Shown: positions 1 to 11,106, counted from the first letter of the stretch. The stretch is DNA of 64,000 nt from Ulota crispa (GCA_963920765.1 OY987245.1:1118501-1182500); one strand, 5' to 3'. The notes: generated by a model from the sequence alone, not told the origin. A program made the numbers and translations.

Positions 1-98
1 TTCCAGGATCAAACACTTGCAACCCTTAAAATTTGACATTTGCATATCCGGCTATTTGTGGGCAGACTTGGGACAGCTAGAGTGTAGACGTATAATAC
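1..98. other. 5' edge of window, no gene seen
   Basis: This is the flank upstream of the small ORF that starts at 99. I see no coding pattern, repeat or recognisable regulatory site in it. Confidence 0.4.
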
Positions 99-364
99 AT
101 GGATACTACAATAGCAAGGTTGGCCAAGGCCATTGCTAATTTACCGGACTCCTTGCAGGGTGACTTGTTCTGTACTATTTCACAATTTTCCGCCATTACT
201 ATGTCCATTCTGGAAGCAACCGCTAATGAGCTTGGGAGGGTTTATGATAGCAGCCGCGCAAATACCAGCAAAGTGCCCAAGAAGATCGAAGCAGAACCAC
301 CACAGAGGAGTTATAGGTCCAGACGTAATTCCGAGAAAATAGTGAACATCAACGATGACAGTGA

Positions 365-588
365 TGTTACAAACTAGTTCGTAATGACGGTTACGTTGGT
401 TAGAGGTTGGTTACTCTTCCTCTTTCCTTTTTAAACCAAGTGAGGAGGTTTGTTCCTCACTTGACATTTTGCTTAATACAATGGAATACTTTCAATGTCA
501 CCTTTGCGTCTCTTAGTGTTTGTTTCTACATTAGGTTATGATCTCAAAATAGGAAAGGAATGTCGACTCTTGATCTTGTATCGTAACA
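365..588 (+). repeat. 5' LTR of the chromovirus
   Basis: The 224-bp sequence starts TGTTACAAAC and ends GTAACA. It matches the copy at 6294-6517 with ten differences counted by eye, nine of them transitions. Confidence 0.95.
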
Positions 589-1078
589 TAATGTCAAGTT
601 CTTGAGAGTCCACATTTGGATGAGGATGCAACTGGATAGGGATGTATTTGGTTTTGACAAATGTGGGATGTTGCCTTTTAGGAAATTATTGTGAAGTAAA
701 TATGCTCAAGAGTTCTTGCAAATTTTCTATGGTGGTAGGAGTAGCAAACAATTTGTGCGGTTTTCTTTTTCCAAAATTTTGGCATGTTCTACTCAACGTT
801 TCAAAGCGTTCTTAGGGTTGTTTATTGGTTCTATTGAGGAGGTGATTTTAAGTTTTGATGCATTCACCGTGGTTGGTAGGTAGAATAACGGCCAATTAAT
901 TGGTAGTGATTAGGAAGAAAAGAAAAGTAGAGGCATAAATGAAATAAAGTTAGGGTTAGGAAATACTTGCATCAAGTAAATCATGTTGCAAGTTTCAACA
1001 ATGCTTGTCTACAATGGCAAGATTGTGGTGGATGAAGAAGGTTGGAGAAGTCATGTTGTGAAATTAGGTTGAGCTACC
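589..1078 (+). other. Retrotransposon leader between LTR and gag
   Basis: This stretch lies between the 5' LTR and the gag start codon. It has no long ORF and no recognisable primer-binding site. It probably holds the RNA leader and packaging region. Confidence 0.6.
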
Positions 1079-2161
1079 ATGGATCGTGAGCACGTAGCCG
1101 GAGATCCGCGAAGGCTTACAATACCGGAAGGAGTGGAGTCGGAGTTGGCTTCATTCATACAACAAATTCAAAATGTGTTTCAAGCGGCGATCCCCCACTT
1201 GGTGCAAGAACTTTTAGAGCGTGCGACGTTGGGGCCAAGATTGGTAGCGTCATCCACATCCGGAGAAGAAGGACAAGCACCAAGAAGAATGGAAGAGCCT
1301 CGAGGTGATGAATTTCATATCAAGGAATCAAAAGTAGCAGAATTGAATAAATTTTCCGGAAGGAAGAGTAACGAGGTGTACCGGTGGCTTGCACAATTGC
1401 GTTTGGTATTCCGAGGTAAGCCACGCGCTTATAATTTTGATGCCAATAAAGTCGCTTATGCTCTTTCATATATGACAGGGGCTGCACAAAATTGGGCAAT
1501 GCCACTTTTGCAAGTCCTTGATGAAAGACGTGATCATGAGCTGTTGACAAATTATGATGCTTTCCGGAAATCCATTATTGGAGTTTACGGTGACTTGGAT
1601 AGACAAGGTAATGCAAAAGACCATTTAGGTCGGCTTAGGCAAACCGGTTTGGCGGCATCATATATTTCTACATTTAATGAATATGCCGCTCAAGTCGAAT
1701 GGAATGAAGCTAGCTTGGTGGCTCGGTTTCGAGGAGGACTCATAGATGAGATTTTGGATTCCATAACCGCCGCAGAGACCCAACCACAAAGACTTCAAGA
1801 TTGGATGGCAATAGTGTTCCGGATTGATGAAAGGCTATGGGGCCAACGGCAAAATTAGCGGGTACAATCTGATTCCCAAAATGTTAGAATTCCAACCGCT
1901 CCTTTTTGTAATCCAAGTGCAAGGTCTCAAGCAAATTCGGGCCCACTGCCTATGGAGCTTGGCGCGACTCGAGCCACGCAAGCTTCGGCAAAAACGGCAG
2001 CAGAACGGCTAGAGTATCAACGCCAGGGGCGATGTTGGAGTTGCGGCAAACTAGGACATATTAGAGCTAAGTGCCCCACAAATCCCTCTAAGCCACTTTC
2101 AATTTTGGCTACCATGAAGATGGAAGAAACAACCTCGAGAAAAGAGGAAGCCCGGGACTGA
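1079..2161 (+). pseudogene. gag: Gag of the chromovirus (internal stop)
   Basis: The frame runs from ATG 1079 to TGA 2159-2161 with one internal TAG at 1856-1858, which sits where a CAG codon would fit. The N-terminal two thirds resembles the retrotransposon Gag capsid domain. The C-terminal part carries a CX2CX4HX4C zinc knuckle (CWSCGKLGHIRAKC, near 2032-2073) that binds the element's RNA. The downstream pol reading frame is in a different phase, so an indel or frameshift site lies around 2100-2160. Gag would form the cytoplasmic particle in which reverse transcription occurs. Confidence 0.85.
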
Positions 2162-3438
2162 GTGGGAGGATTCAGTACCCGGGCATTGTCCAGACGGCGG
2201 CGGCTACAATCCCGAAACAAAGCAAGAGCACAAAACGAGGGGATGATGAGCTTGATCATGAGCAAGGTTTGCAATGGAAAGAACCTCTAGTGATCCACGA
2301 GTATCCGGGAAATGTATTGACTCCATTAATTCTATGGGCTACCTTGGATCCGGAGGCCCATGTAACATTGGATGCTACAATCAACTCCATGGCGGCCTCC
2401 ACCCTAGTGGGCTCAGGAGTCACAAGAATCTTCATGCATCCTAGGTTTGCAGAGGAGATCAATGCAATCCTAAAACTCAAGGGAGCACCAAGAGAAGTCC
2501 GGGTGATTGATAGCCAAATGATTAATTCCGGACTTATTACATACAAAGCGGTGGTTGAACTTGTAATTGGAAGTCATCGTAAGAAGTTGGTAGCAGATAT
2601 CACCAACACAGAAAGATACCCATTTATTTTGGGCATCTCTAAGTTGATTCGTCACAACCCAACTATTTGTTGGTCACAAAGGAGTACAATATTTAACTCA
2701 GCATATTATAGGGCAAATTATACAATGCCTGAAATTATGAGCCTCCATTCCGGAACTGGGAATGATGCTTGGCGACAGTCAACGGATGGTGGGATTACCG
2801 CAAGTGCACTACATTCACAAAGCAAAGTTTACGAAGGAAGAATTGAAAAAGAAATTAGCAAAGGAGGAGGCGCCGCGGGCCTTGCAGGCGCTGCGGGCTT
2901 GTCAGGGCCCACAAACAGCCTACGCGTTGGCGCTGCAAGCCTGTCGGGGCTTGTAGGCAACCCAGGCGCTAGCGCTACGGTCCTGCCGGGACTGCTGGGA
3001 CCTGCCGGGCGGGCCCAGGCAGTGAGCCCGGCCCCGCCACCTGGCAACCGAATGCCGGCTGCCGACTGCGTGCTGGCGGCTGAGGGCATCCCTGCCCTGA
3101 TACCCTCCCCGACACCCGGCATAGGGATACCGAGTGCAAAGACTGGTAAGGGGCTTAGGGGTATAGGGCCTGGTAAGCTAATAAAAGGTACTGGGCCCGT
3201 TACAAGAAACTTAATTGCCTTAACGCACTCCTTTGTGTTAGCGACCGCTTTTTGTTTTTCGGCAAAAAATGCGGAGATTTATGCACTCGATATTTCTAAG
3301 GTGAGTCTTTCTAGTACAAAGAATTCTTCAATTCCAGAGGAATACTGCAATTTGAGTGGAACTTTTAGTGAGCAGGCATCAAATGAGTTGCCAAAACACG
3401 GCGTGGCGGACATGAGGATTGAATTCAAGCAGAGCTAG
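2162..3438 (+). pseudogene. Aspartic protease region plus odd GC-rich insert
   Basis: The open frame from about 2160 to 3438 contains a retropepsin-like domain. The active-site region reads VGSGVTRIFM where a functional enzyme has a DSG motif, so the catalytic Asp is replaced by Gly. The sequence after about 2865 is a GC-rich Gly/Ala/Pro-rich stretch unlike protease or reverse transcriptase (see separate entry). The frame ends in TAG at 3436-3438. The enzyme normally cleaves the Gag-Pol polyprotein; this copy should be inactive. Confidence 0.75.
2865..3190 (+). repeat. GC-rich imperfect repeat inside pol
   Basis: A block much richer in G and C than its AT-rich surroundings, made of imperfect GGCGCTGC/CTTGTCGGGGC-like units. 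It translates to a Gly/Ala/Leu/Pro low-complexity segment between the protease and reverse transcriptase. It is not a known chromovirus domain and looks like an expansion or inserted foreign segment. Confidence 0.6.
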
Positions 3439-4167
3439 GAGCCACAAAATACTGGTCTGCGGCCTATGTCACCGGCGGAATTAGAAAAGCTTCGCAAGTA
3501 TTTAGAGGAAAATTTAGGGAAATGATGGATTTGACAGTCCAAATCCCCGGTATCGGCACCAATTGTATTTGCCAAGAAGAAAGATGATTCCATCAGAGTT
3601 TACGTGGATTATTGAAATTTGAATAAAGTTACAATCCAAAATTGCTACCCGTTACTCCTTATTTCGGAGCTCACAGACCGGTTGGTGGGAGCAAAGATTT
3701 TCACTAAGCTGGATATAAGACAAGCATACCACCGAGTGCAGATGGCATTGGGACATGAGTTCAAAACGGCATTCAAAACACAGTATGGGTTATTCGAGTA
3801 TTTAGTGATGCCTTTTAGATTAACCAATGTGCCTGCCCAATTTCATTCTTACATGCAAGGGATCTTTGAAGATCTATTGGACATTTCCATAGTAATATAT
3901 TTGGACGACATCCTCATTTTTTCAAAAGATCTGGAAGAACATGTACAAGTCGTGCAGGAAGTTCTTCAACGATTGAAGAAACATGGACTTTATGTCAAAG
4001 AATCAAAATGTCAGTTTCATTGTCAATCTGTTGAGTTTTTAGGGATGGTGGTGTCTGCTAAAGGGTTGGAAATGTGCCAAAACAAGATTCAAACCATTAA
4101 AGATTGGCCCACACCAAAAATCGTAAAGGAAATGCAAGCATTCCTTGGCTTTGCCAATTTTTATTGA
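3439..4167 (+). pseudogene. Reverse transcriptase domain
   Basis: Ty3/Gypsy reverse transcriptase. The N-terminal part (about 3460-3618) is broken by several stops and a frame change, but the LRPMSPAEL-like and VFAKKKDDS-like blocks are readable. From 3619 the frame is open and carries the fingers and palm with the TKLDIRQAYHRV block and the catalytic YLDD motif (near 3900-3911), then the thumb-proximal FLG segments. The frame stops at 4165-4167 at a block that normally runs into RNase H. It would copy the element's RNA into DNA. Confidence 0.9.
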
Positions 4168-4779
4168 TGTTTTATATGTGATTATTTTAGGATTGCCGTT
4201 CTCCTTATCATGCTGACAAAAAAAGATAAAAAATTTGAATGGACTATAGAAGTGGATCGGGCTTTCATGGAACTTTGATCAAGATTTCTCCAAGCACCGG
4301 TATTGCTCCACCTTAATTTTGAACGACCTTTCATTGTAGAGGCGAATGCATCCAATGTGGCAACATGAGCTATTCTTTCACAGCACGAGGATGATGGGCA
4401 TCTCCACCCTTGTGCATTTTGTAGTTCAAAGATATCTCCAGCAGAACAAAACTATGATATCTATGATAAGGAGCTCTTAAGTATAATTTTGGCGTTTCAA
4501 GACTGGCGGGTATATTTGGAAGGATCACCGGATCAAATTCGGGTATTTTTGAACCACAAAAATTTGAAGTATTTTCTTACTACAAAACAATTAAACCGAC
4601 GCCAAGCTCAATGGTCTAAATTCCTATTTGCTTTTAACTTTGAAATTCACCACCGAGCAGGATCGCTAAATGGAAGGGCAGACAGTCTTTCTGAACAAGT
4701 GGATGTCACCGAGGGACAAAATAAAGAGAATCAACCCTTATTGCAATTGGCTGCGCTTGAATCTCATGAACCGGTATAG
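4168..4779 (+). pseudogene. RNase H domain
   Basis: This is the continuation of pol. The block PFIVEANASN (near 4330) is the start of the RNase H fold, where the usual catalytic Asp is Asn, followed by an in-frame stop. From 4489 the frame is open and shows the VFLNHKNLKYFL and HHRAGSLNGRADSLS blocks typical of the C-terminal part of Ty3/Gypsy RNase H. The frame ends at TAG 4777-4779. Confidence 0.85.
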
Positions 4780-5562
4780 GCGGATGTATAGATTATAGAA
4801 CGATTTAAGACAGCGTTGCAAGAGGATGCCACTCTACAACCACTATTGTCATTTTTCAAAGACAATTCCAAGCAACCTCCCCGAGATATACGCCAACGAC
4901 TTCAGGGTTACACGTTGGATAATAGAATCCTTCGTTTTAAGGATTTGATATATGTACCAGACGATGAGGAATTCAAGCGGCAATTTTTGCAATCTCGGCA
5001 TGATGCACCAGCCGCGGGACACCAAGGGAGAGCTAAAACTTTGAATTTGGTTAGCCAAATTTTTTATTGGCCCACATTACGCCGCTATGTTCACCTGTAT
5101 GTTGAGGGATGTGACTTGTATCAACGGTTGAAATCAACTCACCATCCTAGATATGGACTAATGCAACCCATTTCGGCCAGTCATGCACCGTGGAAAAGAA
5201 TTTCTACCAATTTCATAATAAAATTACCAAATAGCAGTGGACATGACTCTATCATGGTAGTGGTCAATAAAAACACAAAACTAGGTCACTTTATTCCTAC
5301 AAAGAAAACGGTTACCTCCAACGAAACCGCTTCATTATATTTACATAATATTTGGAAGCTTCATGGCATACCGGAGGAGGTAATTTTGGATCGTGGACCA
5401 GTTTTTGTTTCTAAGTTCATAAGAAAACTTTGCGAATTCCTTAGGATTCGGCCATCTCCAACCACGGCTTTTTATCCTCAAGCGGACGGACAAACTAAAA
5501 GGGTAAATCAAATGCTTGAGCAATTTCTTCAAACTTTCACTACAACTCGGCAAGATGATTAG
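4780..5562 (+). pseudogene. Integrase: zinc-binding and catalytic core
   Basis: The open frame from 4816 to 5562 holds the integrase HHCC region (HDAPAAGH, then YWPTLRRYV and GCDLYQR, in which the second Cys is Tyr) and the DDE core. Two of the three acidic residues are changed: the first Asp reads VVVNK and the final Glu reads QTKRVNQ. The middle Asp survives in LDRGPVF. Both changes fit G-to-A transitions. A TAG ends the frame at 5560-5562. It would insert element DNA into chromatin; this copy is inactive. Confidence 0.88.
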
Positions 5563-6290
5563 GCCGATTTCCTCCCAATAGCGGAATTTGCGTATAACAA
5601 CGCAAGTCATTTTGCAACAAGATTCTCTTCTTTCTATGCCACTTATGGTTATCATCTTGCATTTTTGATTTCTACATCAACCACATCTACAGTGCCTGCG
5701 GCAGAAGACCGAATGCAACACTTACAACAAGTCCACAAAGAATTTAAGGTCATGATAAAAATTGCAGAAGAGGACGCCAAACGCAACTATGATCGCAGGA
5801 TACAATTACAACCAACATTTCAAATAGGCAATAAGGTTCTTTTTTGACACGATAATATAACAACAGAACCGTCTCGGAAACTAGCTCCAAAGTTTTTGGG
5901 ACCATTTACAATAATTGCTAAACTCTCTGATGTTGTTTATTGCTTACAATTACCAAAAACATTGCAGATTCATGATGTGTTCCATGTCTCCTTACTTGAA
6001 AGATATTGTCATGATTCCATTCCGGGACGACGCCAATTACCACCTCCACCGATTACCACTCCTAATGGAGATGTTGAATGAGAAGTCCACAAAGTTATTA
6101 ATTCACGGATTTTTGGTCGGGGAAGAAGATTGCAATATCTAGTCTCTTGAAAGGGCTACGGACCAGAAGAGAATTCTTGAGAGCTGGCGGCAAATTTTAA
6201 AAATGCACCACTAGCGGTGGCAAAGTTTCATAAGAAGCACCCTGGGGCACTGGCACCAAACCGTAAGAAAACTCTACCTAAAAAAGGGGA
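5563..6290 (+). pseudogene. Integrase C-terminus and chromodomain
   Basis: After the core, the frame carries the GPF-type C-terminal module (MGPFTIIAKL, then HDVFHVSLLERY near 5971-6006). It continues, across a stop at 6079-6081, into a chromodomain: EVHKVINSRIFGRGRRLQYL, then KGYGPEENSWE, then KFHKKHPGA. Two stops interrupt it at positions consistent with Trp-to-stop changes. Chromodomains steer chromoviruses to heterochromatin. A purine-rich tract (AAAAAGGGGA, 6281-6290) just before the 3' LTR is the likely polypurine primer. Confidence 0.85.
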
Positions 6291-6293
6291 TAA

Positions 6294-6517
6294 TGTTACA
6301 AACTAGTTCGTAATAACGGTTACGTTGGTTAAAGGTTGGTTACCCTTCCTCTTTCCTTCTTAAATCAAGTGAGGAAGTTTGTTCCTCACTTGACATTTTG
6401 CTTAATACAATGGAATACTTTCAATGTCACCTTTGCGTCTCTTAGTGTTTGTTTCTACATTAGGTTATGATCTCAAAATAGGATAGGAATGTTGACTCTT
6501 GATCTTGTGTCATAACA
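6294..6517 (+). repeat. 3' LTR of the chromovirus
   Basis: Second copy of the 224-bp LTR, preceded by a polypurine tract and followed by the AATGA target copy. Confidence 0.95.
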
Positions 6518-6688
6518 AATGAGGACCCTTCTTTCCACAATGAAGAGGAGACAAATGAGGAATCCGTCAAGGAGGGTGCCAACGACGCAAGTATGACTTA
6601 GAAGGTTAGAATAATGTAAACCTCCTTTTTAGATTATTCATGCGTTGTGCTTTACTAATTAGGGTTTTCATTTTTCTAACCGGACTCA

Positions 6689-7015
6689 TTGCAGGAGATC
6701 CAAAGTCGGAAGAATGAACCATTGAAATGGAGGGTACAAGGCCGCCTTGAACCCAAAGATAGCAAATTGGTAGCGAAGAATGCTGCCCCACTGGATCTTC
6801 AGGTGCCGGAGGTTTCTCCCTCAAGCTTGGACGACCTGCCAATGGACACGGAATGGCCGGAGGAGGAGGATCAGGGAAGTAGTGCAAATGATGACAACGG
6901 AAGGCGTGGAAAAGAATATCAGAACAAAGTCGTGCTTTGGTTGGAGTTGCAAGAGATTGCTATCCAAAAGCAAATGGCAACAAAGGGCATCTTCCCCAAG
7001 CAACTCCAAGAGTAA
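6689..7015 (+). CDS. Hypothetical exon-like ORF
   Basis: An ORF of about 107 codons that begins just after a good acceptor-like TTGCAG (ending 6693) and ends at TAA 7013-7015. The predicted segment is charged: a basic start, an acidic EWPEEEDQ patch in the middle and a Gln/Lys-rich amphipathic end. No ATG opens it, so if real it is an internal or terminal exon. Its neighbour is the ORF split by the retrotransposon. I do not recognise a family; it could equally be a remnant of a transposon. Confidence 0.3.
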   Translation: MQEIQSRKNEPLKWRVQGRLEPKDSKLVAKNAAPLDLQVPEVSPSSLDDLPMDTEWPEEEDQGSSANDDNGRRGKEYQNKVVLWLELQEIAIQKQMATKGIFPKQLQE

Positions 7016-7291
7016 ACAAAGAAATCTTTCCATGTTGCACACAGGAAGGGCAATGCAAATGAAGGGGAGCCATCTTGAGCTTGGGAGTTAGAGCAAAAAG
7101 AGTCAGGGATGGACCACGTCGACCAACACAGCTCAGAAGCAGCAGCAAGTGCATCAAGGCATTGCAAAACTCCAAAGTGGGTTGAAATTGACCCGGACAG
7201 AAACCCTGTAGGTAGAAATTGCGCAAGCTGGCTAGCAAAGCTCTGGGGGTTATTGCAGAATCTAGACTAGAGTTTTGATAATTTCAAAGTC

Positions 7292-9720
7292 CACCATTGT
7301 GAGTCCTAGATTCAACACCAAAAGTCTTGAATTTCTTTTTTGTTTTACTTAGCATTGAATTTACATTAATATAAGTGGAATAGCCATTTATGTTGATATA
7401 GATTGGTTAGACCAAATGGTTAGCAATACGCCATTTATCCTACTCCATTTGCTAAGTCATCAAGAGAGATTTAGTGAGAATTAGTAGTTTTTAGTTAATT
7501 TGAGCAAAACACCTACTAGGGGCTTGGGATCCCCTCCCAAAGTCCCCACTAGCCTAATTAGAGAGGATTAATTTAGGAGTAAATTAGTAACGCCATGGCC
7601 AAGGGCCACAGCACCTAGTCTAAGTCACATTATCCATGTGGTGAGTCTATAGCCAAGGTCCCCAAGACCTGCTTTTCAGAGAGCGTGATTCCAAGCAGGT
7701 AATCCTACTAGGCTACCAGCCAACTTTGGTCAAAGGAGGTTGACAAATGGCAGTAAAATGCCACCAAAATTCATGGAAGAGTTTCTCAAGGATTTATGAA
7801 GATCCCCCAAGTTTCAAGTTGTTTAGATAGTGGCAAGACCTCAAACAACAACATCCATCCAATTTCAAAAACATGCACAACATCCGATTTCAAGATTGTA
7901 TCCATTTGAAGCTCAATTGACAGAAGCAAGGAGTGTTTCCTGGCTCCCCCAAAAATGTTGGAAGACCTCAGGAAGTCAATTTCTCAATTTGGGATGAATT
8001 CCCAATTCTGGGTTTTTCATCCATCTGCCTTTAACCCTTCATTCAAGTTTTCCAACGCCCTGTAGCTTGGAATTGGGAGTGTGAACAACCAAAACCAGCT
8101 ATTTTGGATCCAAGGAATCCAATGCCACTGTTTGTTTGTTGTTTGAAGCTACTCTCCAAAAGTCATGACAAATTCATCCAAATTTCATCCATTTTTGGTT
8201 TTTCTTAGATTTTAGGTAGATTTCAAGGGATCTATGGATCTCCTAGATAGAGGGCCGAGGTGGCCACCCCTCAAAAGTATAAAGGGAGGCCCACCTCCTC
8301 CCAAAAACACTCCTTGGCCATTTATCACTCGTCCCTTGTAACCACTTCCCTTGTCATTTGTTACCTCTCATCACTTGGGCTCCTCCCCTCCATGCTTAGA
8401 GCCTTTCTTTTGATCACTCACCCTTGTCCCCACTATCCACTTTTCTTTAGCCTCCCTCTCACTTAGCCCCACCTCCCACTCCTCTCATCTCCTTAAACTC
8501 ATCATGGTTTTCTTAGTGGGGATTAGAAGTGTCTTACTAACCACTAGGGGGTTGGATTACGACTGGCGATGCCGCTTTTCCATACCTCCTAGAATTCCCC
8601 ATTAGTCATTGTGGGTCTAGTTAGTCCTTAAACTCATAGTCAGAGAGGCATCAGGGTCCATAGCCTTGGCTTACCATTCCCTTACCAGAACCTTACTAGA
8701 ACACCGTCCTCACCTCACCACTGCATCGCAAGCCCTTCCAGCAGCTCTTGGAGAATCCTGACAACTCAGCCTCACATTGGCCAGCTCCCTCGATTCCATA
8801 GTCTAGCTCTTTGAGAAGCCACTCTGCTAATTGAATCTCTTAGCTTGAGGCCTAGCCTTGCCCATAGATTCCTTTGGCATGTGACACGATCCATCGTCCC
8901 CAACAGGTAGCCGCCTCCCCTTGAGATTGAGTTCTCGGCGTTCTCACTCCCAAGTTAGCCCTTGGCTACTCTCAATTCTAATTCTAGCTCTTAGTGCTCT
9001 CACGGTTTGCCGAGCCCCTTGGCTGCTTCCAATTTTGAAACTAGCTCTTGGCATTTTTCATTAGTCTAGCTCCTTGGCTGCTCTCAATCTGAGTCTAGCT
9101 CTTAGTTTTCTCCCAACCAATCGAGCCCCTAGCTGCTCTCAATTTTGAGCCTAATTCTCAATGTTCTCACAAACAGCCAAGCCCCTGGCTGCTCTCAATT
9201 TTTTGTCTAGCTCTCTGCATTTCCACATCTCCTAGCTGCCTCTCAATTTGAATCTAGCTCTCGGCATTTTCATCAGTCCAAGCCTCTCGGCATTCCCACT
9301 TCCCCAGCTGCTCTCACTTTTGTGTCTAGCATCTCGACATTCCCATCAATGCAGCCTTTGGCTACTCCCAATCTATGCCTAGCCTCTTGGCATTTCCATA
9401 TCCCCAGCTGTCGTTCAATTTGGTTCTAGCCTTTTGTTGTTCTCACAATCAACTGAACCCCTTGGCTGCTCTTAATTCTGGGTCTAGCCTCTCAGCATTC
9501 CCATTAGTGCAGCCTTTGGCTGCTTCCAATCTGTGTCTAGTCTCTCAGCATTTTCATTAGTCCAACCCTCAGCAATCCCACATCCCCAACTACTCTCAAT
9601 CTGTGTTTAGCCTCTAGCGTTCCCACAATCATTCCAGCCCCTTGACTGCGCTCAAATTTGAGTCTAGCTCTTGGCATTCCACTTCTAACCTAGCTCTTGG
9701 CCCCCGGATATAGCCAGCCT
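7292..9720. repeat. Left long inverted arm of the CACTA-like element
   Basis: The first kilobase is a reverse-complement match to 15150-16183, about 80-85 percent identical by eye (for example 7365-7420 against 16060-16110, and 8221-8300 against 15170-15240). The outer part is AT-rich. The inner part, from about 8900, turns into a C/T-rich minisatellite. Confidence 0.8.
8930..9720. repeat. Minisatellite in left arm
   Basis: Degenerate tandem units of about 55-60 bp with the recurring words CTAGCTCTTGGCATT and GGCTGCTCTCAATT, more than ten copies. Subterminal tandem repeats are the usual transposase-binding sites in En/Spm elements, so a binding role is plausible by analogy. Confidence 0.75.
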
Positions 9721-9839
9721 AAGTACTAGCGGGTCTGGGTACCTCAAGTCCCCCCAGGAGCTCGGTCCTCCACCTCCAATACTCAGCCGCCCCTCAAACT
9801 ACGGATTTGCTGCCCCTGCTAGGACAAGGGTCCCCCCCC

Positions 9840-10561
9840 CTCTCATGACAATTTTTGACTTTTTGAATTGTTAAATCAAACCCTTAATTGCCCTTACCAA
9901 CCTCTAGGCTTAACACTAGTAAATTAACCATTGTTCTAAAGCATGTAGAGATCTTTGGATTTGCTTTTGCGTCATATTGCACACGGAAACCCGCAACCCG
10001 TCATATTTCCCTATCTGACTGGATAAAGGGATATCTTGTGACTAACCCAAAGGATTAGGATAATCCTTGATCCCGGGTCATTGAAGCCGGTTTATGTTGT
10101 GATTATTCGTCTCAAGGTTCTAGTGCAGACCGATCCATTAGAACGGATTGATGTATCAACCCAATAGAGTGTTGTGATTATTTGTCTCTAGAATAAAATT
10201 ATTATTATAATGCCCAATCCAGCACGCGCACAAGAGAATGGAAGCCGCTCACCATCCAGCCAAAGGATATGTCAAGCCCCATGATGAGGTATGACCACTT
10301 ATGCTTTGATTGCTACTAGCCATGCTTGACGTGTCGAATCAATTAATTCTTTGCTCATCATTATATGTTGTAGGTTCATTAGAAAAGATCCATTGCTTGG
10401 AAGGCATTTTTAGTTGGAATATTTACAAACCAAACCCACCCTCATGCTATTTTTTCACGCTTTTCTCAATTCCAGCTAAGATTAAAACTTGGTTGTGCTT
10501 GCGTTTACTTCTCAAGAGGGAGGTTTGAGCACTCACAACCCCTGGCCCCTTCTGCTAGCCA
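9840..10561 (+). other. Interior of CACTA-like element, no clear exon
   Basis: Spacer between the left arm and the first recognisable coding block. Short ORFs occur but show no family signature. Confidence 0.4.
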
Positions 10562-10987
10562 TCAAGAACATAATGGCGGCCTCATTTGATTACAAGGGGG
10601 CTATGCAATGTCCCAAAGGAAAACTTCTTCAAGATCATGAAGAAGCAAATGTGGACAAAGTGGTCAAACGTCAAGAAAAAACTTGACAAAGGGAAACCCC
10701 TTCCCCCAAACGTGAAGAGGGGCCACACTAAGAACTTCAAAAAGCTCATTGTTCAAAGTGACATAATTGCAAAGGCGGAGCGGATGAAAAATGCACGCCG
10801 AAGTCTTCAAGCCACATCTGCATCAAGAAAATCAGAAGGCTCAAGCACGTCTCAACTAGTGAGTGTGTCGACCAACTTTGGATACATTGCATGCGCATTG
10901 TCATTGCCAGAGAGAAAATTTCTCCACATCAATAACCTCCCTATACATATGTGGAGTGCATTGGGGCCACACTCTTGGCTATTCTGA
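10562..10987 (+). pseudogene. Ptta/En/Spm-type transposase-like exon
   Basis: The open frame ending at TGA 10985-10987 encodes a basic segment with KWSNVKKKLDKG, then PPNVKRGHTKNFKKLIV and KAERMKNARRS. The order (a Trp/Lys-rich helix, a P-x-V start, a Leu-Val strand, then a basic asparagine/arginine stretch before Ser-rich sequence) resembles the plant transposase_24 (Ptta/En/Spm) domain. The frame lies inside the CACTA-like element, which supports this reading. Exon borders are not resolved and the protein is likely incomplete. Confidence 0.5.
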
Positions 10988-11106
10988 CTTGTATGCGTGA
11001 TTGTATCCATACTACAAACGTGATGGAGCCATATACGTGCTTATAGTCATATGACTACCCATTGTCATATGACTATATATAGTCATGTTAACATTTTTTT
11101 AATGAC

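Larger units (their letters stand above)
365..6517 (+). mobile_element. Ty3/Gypsy chromovirus, full length but decayed
   Basis: This is a complete LTR retrotransposon of about 6.15 kb: 224-bp LTRs (TG...CA), gag with a CCHC knuckle, protease, reverse transcriptase, RNase H, integrase and a C-terminal chromodomain, in the order typical of chromoviruses. Near-direct 5-bp repeats flank it. The coding region carries several stop codons, at least one frame shift and mutated catalytic residues, so it cannot be autonomous. The two LTRs differ at 10 of 224 positions, nine of them transitions, which indicates a moderately old insertion. No standard initiator-Met primer-binding site follows the left LTR (589 onwards); the primer is not recognised. 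Confidence 0.93.
99..6601 (+). pseudogene. Small ORF interrupted by a Ty3/Gypsy insertion
   Basis: The ORF opens at the ATG at 99 and reads into the left LTR of the chromovirus at 365. Directly repeated 5-bp target sites flank the element (AGTGA at 360-364, AATGA at 6518-6522, one mismatch). If the element and one target copy are skipped, the frame continues from 364 to 6523 without a shift and ends at TAG 6599-6601, giving 114 codons. The predicted product is hydrophilic with an Arg/Ser-rich middle and an acidic Glu/Asp-rich C-terminal part. I do not recognise a family. A GTATGA donor-like site just before the stop and a TTGCAG acceptor-like site ending at 6693 suggest it could once have spliced to the ORF at 6694-7015, but the phases do not join cleanly. 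It may be a real gene or the protein of another transposon. Confidence 0.45.
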
